Below, one piece after another: positions 50,784-62,295 of a stretch of DNA of 64,000 nucleotides (position 1 is its first letter; each line of letters opens with the position of its first letter). Source of the DNA: Neurospora intermedia (lineage: Eukaryota; Ascomycota; Sordariomycetes; Sordariales; Sordariaceae); the NCBI GenBank assembly GCA_037102815.1, contig BTPP01000004.1, positions 2,232,001 to 2,296,000 on the forward strand, read 5' to 3'. The notes under the pieces are model-generated. The model saw nothing but the letters and a program-made list of their open reading frames with translations. It was not told the DNA's origin and searched no databases. The translations under genes were made by a program, and so were the position numbers.

Positions 50784-50798
50784 CTACCCTCCTTAAAA
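50784..50798 (-). other. Polypurine tract of element B
   Basis: On the minus strand TTTTAAGGAGGGTAG abuts the 3' LTR. It resembles the element A tract in sequence and position. Confidence 0.75.
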
Positions 50799-52569
50799 CG
50801 AGGCTCCTACTCGAAAATCCGTTATTATTAACAAAATAGAACCCTTCGATTCTCTCCCGTAGCTACGCCCAATCTAGTGCTACTAAAAATTATACTAAGA
50901 CGGGAGGCAATTATATCCAATTAAATATCGCTAAAAATTTTACTAAAACGGGAGGTCGCTTAGCGCCCGCCAGTACCTTAATTTCCGCTTAAAGGTAGAA
51001 TACTAGCTAAAATATTACTAAATCCGACCCTTCCGCCGTAAAAATTATTATTACTTTTAACAATCTATTTATACGTTAGAAATTAGCCCAATTATTGTAT
51101 ATAGAGAACCTTAATAACCTTTATTATCGTTAGCCCTACCGGGGGTACTATAGGGACGCCCGTAATATAGCGGTTTATATAGGACGCCCGTAGCTACTAT
51201 TAGTATAAGTATTAGAGAGTTCGTATATTTAATTCCCTATTTGTAATTTATCTTTTTTTTAAATATTTAATTGTTATACTATTAATCCTTAAAGACTCTT
51301 AAATTCTTCTCATCTTCAAATCTTAGTATTAATTGCGTATATAGCTAATTTAGGGAATAGGAGACGTAAAACTGCTATAAAACGTACTATCTTTCGGTAC
51401 TATTAACGGTTATTCTATAAAAGGGTATACTATAAGGTATTCGATTAGGGTATATAGAATAAGTCGAGCTAAACTCCTTTCTTTTTACTACTTATTTAAT
51501 CTTATACTTTTTTACCGCTCGCCAATTAATAGAGGTATTACTTATTATTCAATTTTGCACTCCTTTTTATTTGTCGGTTGTCTACTGCCGGCGCTATTGT
51601 AATTAGGATTAGAAGTTGAAATTCGTCCTCTTGGACTATTTTTATCTTTTGCTATATTTTCTATCCTTTCCTAAAATTTAGGTGCAAGGGGCCGAATTCT
51701 AAATATTTATTATAAAATTACTAGACTAATTCTTAATAACTATCGAAGTTCTTAATTAATTACTAGTCTAGTAGATAGTACGACTATTTTACTAAGTATT
51801 TCCAAGAGCTATCGATTTTTCGGTAGTTTAATAATTCTTTAAACTCCTATTATTTATCCTCTTTAAAATTATCTATTCTTATAATAATTATACCTTTATT
51901 TACCCTTATATCTATTATTAGTTCTCTTTAACCAAGGAATCCCTCAACATAAAACTTAATATAGGATATATTAATAATATAAGTAATTTTTATATTCTAA
52001 GGCAGGGCTAGTTCTACTATATGCGAACTAACTTTTATAATTCGAAATAGTCCTTCAAATCGGGGTACTAACTTATTATACGGTCGTCCAATAGCGTAAT
52101 TATTTATATTAAGTATTACCTTATTACCAATTTTGTACTTAGGGGTATCCGTCCGTTTCTTATTCGCTACTATCTTATAACGCTCCTATACTTATAGGGA
52201 AAATATTTTTACAAAGTCCCAAACTTCCTTAAAGCGTACTACTAGTTAGTTGGCGTTAAAAATTTACTTCTATTATATATTTATAATATTAGGAGGTAAT
52301 AGTATAGTCGGTTCTATACCTATACGAAGGTAAAAGTTATAATTAGCAAAGAACGGAGTAACTCCTATTAATACTAATTTAAAATTATTACTTTGAAATT
52401 CGGCTAGAGGTAATTAATCTACCCAATCGTCCTACGCCCAATTAATAAAGGTACGTAAGTACTATTTTATTTCAGTATTAATTCTTTCGGTTTAATCGTT
52501 CGTCTCCTTATAGTACGGGGTAGAGAATTTCAATTTAATACCTAACCTTTGCAATAATTGCTTTTAAAA

Positions 52570-52800
52570 AGCTAATATAAATTAAATACCTCTATTAAAT
52601 ATAATAGTATCTAGTAGGCCGTATAATATATAAATATAGTCGATAAACTTCTCTACTAGTTCTTCTATCGATAGTCCCTCTACCGGAATAAAATACCGCA
52701 TTTTTGTAAGTTTATCTACTACTACTAGTATATACTTGTACTCTACACTTCTTCCTACCCTTTTCGATTTAGGGAATAGGGTTATATAATTAATAGAGAT
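52570..52800 (-). pseudogene. Integrase core relic of element B
   Basis: The minus-strand frame is open for about 60 codons: PKSKRVGRSVEYKYILVVVD, then KLTKMRYFIPVEGLSIEELV, then EKFIDYIYILYG. It continues LLDTIIFNRGI, where the catalytic S/D-D-R-G is changed to FNRG. This is the central integrase domain of Ty3/gypsy elements. It is one of the least damaged coding stretches in the island. Confidence 0.88.
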
Positions 52801-53429
52801 ATTTTTCTATAGGGCGTATAGGATTAGTAATAGCTTTAAAAATCCTACTAGCAATATTCTAATAGCCTTAATTTTACTATAGGAGATATATACTCTACAA
52901 TAAATATTTACCGCAACAATTATCCTTAGCCAAAAATATTAATATATTAATACTATTATTTTATCCCTATTAAAGTAGCCTCCTTATATTAATAAGTAAG
53001 TGCGATAGATTAATTCTAATTAGACTTTCTCGTTATTTAGAGGGATTACTAATCTATCCTAGAATATTATTCTATTGTTAATTATATAATATTCGGCGAA
53101 GGGGATTTTTAACTTCTTTTTTAAATACTTTGGCCAACGGTTCTTTATTTAAATAGCCTCTCGAATATTAGCTATTATTAGTAAATTAGTATAAGTACGG
53201 TCTACTAAGTTATTTATATAGATACCCAATCCTTCTTTATCTCCTTCTTCGAAGCTATCTTTTAGGGTATATATTATTAAGGGGGATCTATCTTCGGATA
53301 TAGCGTTTACTATAAATCTTTCTCTATCGATATTTAAAAGTTATTTATTATTAAAGGACTTATTAAAGCATCTTAATTTAATAAATAGTTTTTTTCTAAC
53401 TTTCAACTTATCGTCTATTTTATCCCTAA

Positions 53430-53720
53430 GGATATGCTCCGGTTTGCGGCTTAAGGCGTCGGGTTTGATGTTTATCGACCCCGGCCGGTATTTAATTGTA
53501 AAATTAAATTTGGATAGAAATTTAAATTACTATATATATTGGAGGGTAAATTTCTTTATAGTACTAAATATCTTTAAGTTTTTATAATTTGTAATAATTT
53601 TGAAAGGTTATATAGCTCCTTCTAATTCCGGCCTCTACTCCTCCAACGCTTTAATAACTACTAATAATTCTTTATTATATATATTATAATTATATTTAGC
53701 CGTTGAGTGCTTTGCTAAAA
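53430..53720 (-). pseudogene. RNase H relic of element B
   Basis: The minus-strand frame reads ELLVVIKALEE, PFKIITNYKNLKIF, then FLSKFNFTIKYRPGSINIKP and DALSRKPEHILRDK, the classical RNase H to integrase linker. The last 80 bp keep near-normal GC content. Confidence 0.88.
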
Positions 53721-54189
53721 AATAAATTATTAGGTAGAATTCCTTATTATATATTTAGGAGAGGGTGCCTCTTAATAACCAATCCGAAGTATTAACCTTA
53801 ACGACTATAGGTTTCTCCTAATTATAAATTTTAAATACTAGTACAAATATAAATATTACCTTTAGAAATTCGAAAGTATTATTATATTCCTTATCTTACC
53901 TCTAATCGACCGTCCTCTTCGTTAATTCGTACAATAGTTTACCTATATACAAAAAACCGGCGATAAACCTTCTATAGAAATTAATAAACCTAAGAAAATA
54001 CTATAGTTAGCGCCGGCTAATTAGTACCTCCTACGTAATTACTATTATAACCTTCTTAGGGTTTATTTTTATACCTCCCGGGGTAATAATTAACCCTAAG
54101 TATTTAATTCGCTACATATAGAATTTATATTTATTAATATTAATTTAAAAGCCTACGTCGATTAATTATTAAAAGACTTTTCGGATATA

Positions 54190-54600
54190 TTTTATATAGT
54201 CCTTATAAATTTTTAAAAAAATAAGGACGTTATTGAAGTAGGCTATTATATAAATATTAAAAATATTATACAATATATTATTAATAAAGTTCTAAAAGGA
54301 GGCGGGTACTTTTAAGAATTTAAATAAATAGATTAATAATTCGTATAATCCGAATTGTATAATAAACGCCGTTAACTATTTATAGCCTTCCGCTATTCGT
54401 AATTTATTAAAAGTTGCAATTATATCGACCTTAGTAAACTATCTAGCTTTACAAATAGTATTTAGCGTTTCCTTAATTAGTAGTAATAAATATTTATTCT
54501 TTAGCAAAATTTTATTAATATTTCTATAATCAATATAAATTCTTATACCGCCGCCTAGTTTTCTTACTAGTAGGATTAGGGATACTATATTTAAAGTTAA
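54190..54600 (-). pseudogene. Reverse transcriptase relic of element B
   Basis: The minus-strand frame reads VRKLGGGIRIYIDYRNINK near 54,570, FTKVDIIATFNKLRI near 54,440, and the catalytic box as YFNNVLIF at 54,240-54,219. It ends IYKDYIKYIRKV. Both Asp of YxDD are replaced by Asn. Confidence 0.9.
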
Positions 54601-56423
54601 TAGCCGGATAAATCCCTTTATTAAATTATTATCTAATTATTATTTAATAACTTTTAATTCCTAGGGCGATATTAACCTTATTCTAGAGTAGGGTAACGAA
54701 TCTACTCCTAATTTCAATTCAATTTTGTAATTATATAAACGATACTCTAGGATCACCTTAGTATCTATTAAATTCGCAATATATAATAGATCTTTATATT
54801 CGTCGGGAAACCGGGCTTTTATTTACTTTAGGGTATACTTCGGCTTCATAAACTTCTCTATAAATTTCTATATATCTTCCTCTATAATATTATAGATCTT
54901 ATCGGTCTTAATTAGTAAAGTAGGTTCCTTAATTTCCTACTTATCCTCCTTTAGCCCCATCCTATAAATATAATTAATAAAGTTTCGGGCCGCCTCGCTA
55001 GGTTAGAAAGATTAGTCGCCTATATTCTTACCCGCAATTTCCCTTTTATATAGGTCGATAAAATCGTAGACCCTATTATTTTTAAAATAATATTTATAAA
55101 ATTCGCCCCTACTTTATATAATATCCTTCTAAACGTTCTTTAATAGGACTAATATAGAAATAACTACTTTCTTTTCTTTCTATACTTTTTAAAACTCTAC
55201 CTATATAGTAGAGCTTACCTAAATTCCTCTTATCCTTATATTAAATAGAAATATTCTTACGTTAACAATCTTAAAATTAAAAAGGTTTAACGCCGCTATA
55301 CTAACCGTAGGTTCGAAATACCGGAAGGTTGTACGTCTAATTCGTTCTAGTCGTTATATTGTCCAAATTCTTCGACCGCCGATAACCCTAATTTACGCCC
55401 TCGCTCTCTTTAATAGGGGTTTTCTTTCTAGTCCGAATAATTCCTTAAAGTTATTTATATATACTAATAGGGATAGGGATTTTATTATTATAATTTAATT
55501 CCCTTTAGGGGCCCTTATAATATTAATTACCTAATTTAGGAAATCGTCCTCCTTAAATTCTTCTTCGGATTTATTTTTATCTTCGGAACTATTATTCTCC
55601 TCCTCAAACCCTTCTTTAGGTTTAACTTCGAAAGTATAAGGTTCTTCGAATTCTTCTACTTTTTAAATTTCTATTATAAATACTATTACCTCTAAAGGTT
55701 AATTTATATAGGTTCCTATATATCCTACGTTCTAAATAACTTTATTAGCTATTTAATTAATATTAGGGTTATAAAGTTGTAATTAGGGCTATCTTAAGAT
55801 AATTAAGTAGTCCGTTACTAAGTTAATTATAAAGAACTTAATAACTTCTTTATAATTATTAATACGTATAGTAACTTTTATATATTAGTCTACCTATTTT
55901 TTAAAAGTACTATCTACTAGGTATAATAATTTTAATTATTTTAGTATTTCAAACTTTAAATAAGCCTTCTTGGCGAATAAACGGTCGATAAAAGCTTTTC
56001 CCGAATAGCCGGAATCAATTAATAATATATATTTTATTTCGCTATTACGCTAAGGATACTAAAAATATATAGAAAAAAGGGTTGTATTCTACTTATAGAA
56101 TTCTAAATTACCTAATTTAAGTGGCTCTATCCTTTAGTATCTAAGTATATTAATATTGAATCTACTCGTCTTCGTTTTTCCTTTTCGGGTCTTTAAATAC
56201 CCTAGGGTGCGATTTAGCCTTAGGGTTCGCTATTTCCCTACTAGGTTAGGGCAGCGGGAATTAGGGCGGCCGGGGCTATTAGTACCGTCGGTGCAAGATT
56301 AACTATATCCGCTATAGCGCGGTTAATAATTGGCGTACTTATACTAGACTTCTAGCGTATAGTAATACCTAAACCGGATCGATTAGCCTACTTTCCTCTA
56401 GGATTATAGTTAATATTACTTTT

Positions 56424-56463
56424 ATAATCCTTAATTAAATATCTTCCTTTACTATAATTTATA
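56424..56463 (-). pseudogene. Gag zinc-knuckle relic of element B
   Basis: The minus-strand frame reads YINYSKGRYLIKDY, which fits a CX2CX4HX4C knuckle with Tyr at the Cys/His positions. It is preceded by DPDSIDINRAKL, resembling the conserved region before the knuckle in Ty3/gypsy Gag. Confidence 0.8.
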
Positions 56464-57221
56464 TAATTACCCTTATTATAATATTCTTACAAAATATTTT
56501 TATAAATTTCCGTAAGCTTCGCTCGGTTAATATCTATCGAATCGGGGTCTTTCTACTTATTATTACTACCGCTATTACTATTATTATTATTATTATTATT
56601 AGTCGCTTAAACGTAGTCGTTATAAAATAATACCCTAGTATATACTTTAGCGATACTACGGAATAGGGCGGACTATCCCTTCCAATTATCGTATTTTAGC
56701 TAAATATAATAGTAGGAGATTAAATTAACTAGTAATTTGAATACCTTTTAGTATAAGAAGCGGACTTTAATTACTATATTATAATTATAATAGTCCGCTA
56801 ACGAAACGAATCTAGCCTCGAAATCCTTATAATTAACATATTTACCGGCTTACTTAAAGTTTAGTAGCTCCTTCTCCGTTATAATTATAAGGTCGCCTTA
56901 CTTATAACGCTTATTTAAATAAATAAGGAATTCTTCGCCCGTCTTCTATTTCTAATAAATTAAATAGTAAGGGTTATTAAAGATAAATTAATAGTATTCG
57001 CTAATATTAACCTTAGCTTCGCTACTTAAGTAAATTATAGTATAAAAGAGTTTAAATAATTTATCGGAGAATTTATACCTATTTATTAATTAGCGATTGC
57101 GAATAGTTGAATTTTAAGCGCTATAAATATTATAGCGTTTAATTATATTTATCTCCTCGCTATTAAAATACTCGGGATCTTTACAAAGTGCTTTACAATA
57201 ATAATTACCTATAGGTATAGG

Positions 57222-57512
57222 CTAGAAAGGGGCGCCACTAGAATTACCGGGTCCGCCGGGGCCTCCGCTACTAGGGTTTCCAAGTCCGCTAGGGAATCCT
57301 CCACTACCGCTAGGGCCTCTAGGTCCGCCGGAGAATCTTCTACTTCCAGGACCGCTACTTATACTAAAGAAACCTATACCCGATCCTTTAAGGTTACTAT
57401 TATTAGGACCGCCGCCTACTATACTATAAATACCTATACCCAATCCTTTAAAGCTATTACTACTAAGACCGCCGCTTATATTACCGGGGCTAAAGCCGGT
57501 TCCCTTACCCAA
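57222..57512 (-). pseudogene. Gly/Pro/Ser-rich segment of element B Gag
   Basis: A 96-codon open frame rich in Gly, Ser and Pro (GGPRGPSGSGGFPSGLG). It lies upstream of the zinc knuckle in element order and belongs to gag or an adjacent linker. It stayed open because its GGN/CCN-rich codons offer few CAA/CAG stop targets. Confidence 0.6.
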
Positions 57513-58602
57513 TCCTCTAAAACTACTGTCTCGTCTACTAGTATCTTTATCTAAAATTTCCTTAATTATAATTTGAAATTTATTTTTATCGGTAGTTTTA
57601 AATTAATCCTATACTACCGCTAGATTATTCTCGGCAATAAATACGCTTTCTTTAATTAAACGTAGGTCGTTTTGAACAATCTTAAAATCCTCCTATAGTT
57701 TAATAGACTCCTCCTATATAATTTTAATAATAATATATATATTACTATATTCCTACTTAAATTTATTAAATATAATATTAATTGTAATTAGTAGATCGAA
57801 AATAATTTGGTAATTATTCTCCTTCTTAGTAATAATCCTGGCTATATTATTCTTCTAAATTGCTTTCTCTTTTTCGATTATAATTAACTTCTATTCTAGA
57901 AATATATTATTTTTAAGGACCTAATTATATTAATTCTATAAGACTTTCAATTAGTCTATAAACTACTTCTTAATATTTTTGAATTTATTAATACGGCCGG
58001 TAATTTATTCTATTTCGTAGTTCGTTTTTTTAATATAGGTTTTAGTATTATATTTATAGTTCTTAAACTTCTCTTACTCGGCTATAACATTCTTATCGAA
58101 TAGTTTAATCTTTTTATCGAAATAGTATAGAAGCTTTATAACCTCTTTATAACCCCTAACTTATACTATAAAGTTAGGTAAGACCCGTAGGCTAATATTA
58201 GAATTATTACTATAAACCGCGAGTAATATATTATAGCCTTCGAGTAGGGTAGGAAAGATTGTAGCAAAGTCGATTTAATTATCGCCGTTCTAATTTTAAT
58301 TACTAGATATTTTACTTAAGTAAACGACTAAATTAGCAGCTTATTAATAGTAATAATAAAAAAAGAAATATTCTTTTACTATATTATACGATAATAATTG
58401 CGCCCTCGTTATTTTTAAATACTTACTTATTATTTTAGGGTCGACTTTAATATCGCTAGAGTTTCTAATTTGCTATTAACGATTATACAATTTATTAAAG
58501 AGTAAGTTTCGTAAGAACTTCTTTACTGCGTTAGCTTTTATTAAACTTAGTTCGACTGAACTTACTTATTGCGCTTTAACGCAAAGGTTAGGCACAATAA
58601 AG

Positions 58603-58835
58603 TATTACGGGGCGCGAGCAAGTACTAAGGTAAGACTTTGATTATTATACGAGGAATAGGAAGAGAATCCTATACGCGTACGAGAATTATATAGGGCACG
58701 CTGTGGGTCCAATATACGGACTACAGCACGTGTGCACGTGACTGCTGTACTGCACTCAGACAGCTGCAAGCTGGCTGTACTACTGTAGTACAGTACCCAT
58801 CTATATATAGGAATATGGCAGCAATGCCTGTAACA
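58603..58835 (-). repeat. LTR of element B (5' LTR in element orientation)
   Basis: 233 bp, starting TATTACGGGGCGCGAG (TG to TA, TC to TT) and ending GCCTGTAACA. On the minus strand it starts TGTTACAGGC and has a TATATATAG box about 28 bases in, a plausible element promoter. CACGTG and inverted-repeat motifs (ACAGC...GCTGT) remain intact. Confidence 0.93.
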
Positions 58836-58840
58836 ATATT
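58836..58840. repeat. Target-site duplication of element B, right copy
   Basis: ATATT directly after the LTR terminus, identical to 50,546-50,550. Confidence 0.75.
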
Positions 58841-60300
58841 ATCTATCTATAAGCTCCTTCTATATATTATATTACAATTATAAAATATCGTTTATACTCC
58901 TTCTATTATTAATTGCCTTCTAAATATAAGGATAAAGACGAAAACAAATCTTTACACCGGTACAATCTTTCCTAACGTAGTTGAATTCCGTTTAGTTAAA
59001 AAAAGGGTAGCGAACAGACTTATATTTACTTTCGTTGTAAACGGAAGCCTAATATTATTAGACCTATTATTAATCTATTAGTAAAATTAATATAAGGTAA
59101 AGTAAAAATTATATAAAAACCTACCTAATCCTACTAATTCTTTATTTTAGTAGGATTTATTTTCTTAATTATATATATATATATAGTATCCAACCCCCTA
59201 GTATCATTTTTAAGAAAGTTCGGGAAATTATAATAATATATAAAATATTTAGTTCGAAATTACTAGACCCAATTCCCTTCACTAGGGTTAAAAAAAGTAT
59301 AAATAATTAATTAGATAGTTTGGGGTGGAATTAGTATAATATTATCGTCCGAAGGTATATATATACCTAAATTTAAACTAAAAGTAATATTAAAAATTAA
59401 TTCGCCGAATAATTATAAACCTTCTTCTTCGTCTTATAAATCCAATACTATAGCCGTATTAATAGCTTATACTTCTTTAAAATCTATAGCGTTAAAACTT
59501 AGACTCTTTATATTAGCTAGGGTATTCTAATCTTTAATAAATAATTTTAGAAGGATACCCTCCAATATATTTAAATAGTACCGATATTAATAAATAATTA
59601 ACTATAAGAAGAATATAGGAAAAGAAGGACGTATTACCCCCTATATTACCTATAGCAAATAGAAATTAAAAAGAATAAAATAAAAGTAAGGAAGGAAATA
59701 ATAACAAAAGGAAAGGAGAGAATATAATCTTTTTATATACCTAAATTTATATTAAGGCCGGCGTATTTAATTATTAACTAAAGTTATACGAATACTTTAT
59801 ACATACTTTACAAATATTTTACGAATACTTTATAATAGCTTTATATATATTTTATATATACTTTATATTTAATTTTATATATAAAGAATCTAACCCCTAG
59901 AAGCCTATATTGCCGTATATATTAACTCAAACTTATATTCTCAAATATCTAAGAATTGCATCCAAAGTACTCTATAGTAGTATAAAAGCGCTATTCGGAT
60001 AATTTATACGAGTAAATAGTCTATACAAGTATAATAGTATATTTAAGAATACAATTAACAATATAAACGGACAATATACGATTATCGCCTTATATTAATA
60101 AACTTCCTATAAATAAGTTTTAATTATAGGCGATATTGTAAAATAGTATATAAATACTTAGTAACCCCTTCTATTTACACTATTTACTATAAATATACTA
60201 AAGGTTATAATATACCGATCGGGTTATTTCGCTACTGAATAGGATATACTTAGCGTGACCCGTACCTTACAAAAATATAATAATGCGAAATGCTTCTAGG
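58841..60300. other. Right flank of the RIP island
   Basis: AT-rich, CpA/TpG-poor sequence like the rest of the island. No RT, integrase or LTR match was recognised. Normal composition returns after about 60,300, where a GGGGGGGG run and CTACC repeats appear. Confidence 0.6.
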
Positions 60301-62295
60301 TACTCTGTACGCTGCACGTTAATGTATGTGTTATTAGGGATAGGGTTATATATATAAAAAAATTTATGGGTCCGATATAGGGGGGGGGTCGCCTGAGCTA
60401 TACGTCCGCTCTTATATGTCATGGCTCCACCTTAGTGACACTGCCGTGAGTGACTGCAAGCCATCATACATACCTACCTACTTACCTACCTTACACTTAC
60501 TGCACATACCCTGATCCGCACGGCGGAGCGGAGAGCAATCAATTATGATGGGGATCAAATCATCGGAACGGAGGACGGAGGAAGCCAAGATCTCTCTCAT
60601 ATGTCCATATATATATAATAAATATACGTAATGTAAGTAAAGCAAGCAAGCAGGGAATATGAGACTCGGCTTTTGCTCGGCAGAGAAACAGAAAGAAAGA
60701 AAACAAGAAAGAAAGAAACGAAAGAATCGAAACAATCCCAGCTCCCGATAACATGGAGAGAAAGAGAGAGTGTGTGTAGTGTGTAGTGTAGGAAGACCAT
60801 CACCAAGCCTGACTGACATCACTTTCACTCGTGCGTGGTGTGGGAACAAATTGATGAAACTACGAAGATCAATCTGACAGATCAGATTTATGGTTCAGCC
60901 TGCCTGCCTGGCTGGCTGTAACGGAAAACAACTGAAATAGATCTAATTTGTTTGTTTGGGCAGGGTTGAGCGAATCGATCTACTTACCTCTAGCTATGTA
61001 GGTCGGCATTTCAACAAGGTGTCTGTCTGCATATAGTGACATAGGTATAGTGACAGGATTACGTTCAAGAACCTTGATGCTGATAGTTCGACACACGTGG
61101 GAAGGCAGAGACTAGTATAGAAAGAGGTATGTCATGATGATACCTGCGCAATTCCGTGAGAAGAAGACAATGGAAGGGCATAACGATAAAGGCTATTGGG
61201 GAATATATTATACCTGTAGACCGACGGTTTGCTTTCTCAACAATGAGTACACCTGTACTCTGGGGTAAAGGAAGGAGGAAGTCTTTCTTCAGCAATACAA
61301 CAAAGTTACACAGCGTTCGCAGGTGTGAAGGGAACATAGACGTGAAAAGTTTTTTTTTTTTTTTTAAGTTTTTTTTTTTCACTTTAGCCCATTAATTGAT
61401 GATTTCGGAATCAAGAATCTAACTACAGCGCGATCAAGCTCCCAGGTGGTCAGGAAAACGATGTGGTCTATGTATATCTAACTTGAATTTGTCCATTGAC
61501 GCTATTGCTCATGCTCAAAATATAATAATAATAAAAGTAAGTTTGATATAAATATATAGAGACGTAAGGGACCGCAGTCAAGGTCAACGCTAATACCTAG
61601 TATACTACTTACTACCGTAATAGCAAGCAAGAAGTCACATTCAGAAGGGGGTAGAAAGAAGAGAAAAGAGAAACCCAAATGTAATAAATATCTATTTTAC
61701 GCCTCTTCGCCTGTTTGGTTATTATATTAAGAACATTAATGCGACCCCTTTACCCTCCACGCCTACTCCTAACCCATCCCATATCACCCATTCCGTTCCG
61801 TTTGGCTACATAAAACTCGAGATGTAAAACAAAACTGGTATAAAAGAAACCTGCCAGAGAACCAAAAACACACCTTCTTACATAGAAAAGCCCGGTAAAG
61901 AGGCAGGCAATACAAGACAATAAGGAAGAGAAGGCGATTGCTGGCCAAAAAAAAAAAAAAAAAAAAAAAAGCAAACGCCCTCAACAAAACGCGCCACGCC
62001 GACGCAGAGATGGTTGAAGTATCCATACACAATAGCATGATGCACCTCCAACAAACAGAAGAAAGCAAACACAAGAGAGAAAAAAAGAAACCCAGGAACA
62101 CGCACTTACCTTGCTTGGAGGTGGGGAGTACATAGAGGTAGGTTATGCGCGAGGAGGTGAGAGAGATGAACAAAAAATCGAAGAAAAGAATATTTTCCGA
62201 ATTAAACGTGGTAAGAAAGAAACACGACACGTAAGTGGAACCCAGCTCCATCCATTTACTTCATAAACGCTGGCTCGCCATCTCATATCATGCCA
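60301..62295. other. Intergenic region between the RIP island and the Nto1-like gene
   Basis: Normal-composition sequence without a recognised gene. It holds TACC-type repeats near 60,470-60,492, T runs at 61,350-61,379 and a 24-base poly-A at 61,947-61,970. Frames of 100-155 codons on the minus strand (62251-61784, 60849-60478) are rich in Phe/Leu from the homopolymer runs and look spurious. The right end should contain the 3' UTR of the next gene. Confidence 0.5.
61947..61970. repeat. Poly-A homopolymer tract
   Basis: 24 consecutive A. It is preceded by GGCC and followed by GCAAACGC, with no visible retroposon structure around it. Confidence 0.85.

Larger units (their letters stand above)
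50551..58835 (-). mobile_element. Ty3/gypsy LTR retrotransposon relic, element B (RIP-mutated)
   Basis: An 8,285-bp element with 233-bp LTRs of identical length and ATATT duplications. It is read on the minus strand: 5' LTR 58,835-58,603, gag with Gly/Pro-rich segment (57,512-57,222) and zinc-knuckle relic 56,463-56,424, RT about 54,600-54,190, RNase H about 53,720-53,430, integrase about 52,800-52,570, polypurine tract 50,798-50,784, 3' LTR 50,783-50,551. Domain order is Ty3/gypsy. It is a different family from element A (unrelated LTRs, different pol motifs) and sits about 95 bp from it in the same orientation. Confidence 0.93.
33080..60300. other. AT-rich RIP-mutated heterochromatic island
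   Basis: Composition shifts sharply to A+T near 33,080 and back near 60,300. Inside, CpA and TpG are nearly absent while CpG steps (CGCG, GCGTA) persist, and TpA is everywhere. Coding relics are interrupted mainly by TAA/TAG where CAA/CAG would restore the frame. The two LTR pairs inside differ only by transitions. This is the hallmark of repeat-induced point mutation (C to T, mainly at CpA), known from Neurospora. In that genus such regions normally carry H3K9me3 and DNA methylation; that part is inference. Confidence 0.93.

Noticed and set aside
42455-58835. One composite element using LTRs of A and B together
   Set aside because: Each LTR pair matches only its own partner in sequence and length, and each pair has its own target-site duplication, so they are two separate insertions.
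33080-60300. Centromere or telomere-proximal DNA
   Set aside because: No TTAGGG array is present, and at 27 kb with normal genes on both sides it is too small for what I know of Neurospora centromeres. A dispersed heterochromatic island fits better, though chromosomal position cannot be seen here.
61784-62251. 155-codon minus-strand ORF near the poly-A tract
   Set aside because: A run of Phe comes from reading the 24-base poly-A backwards. Composition and overlap with other frames indicate a spurious ORF.
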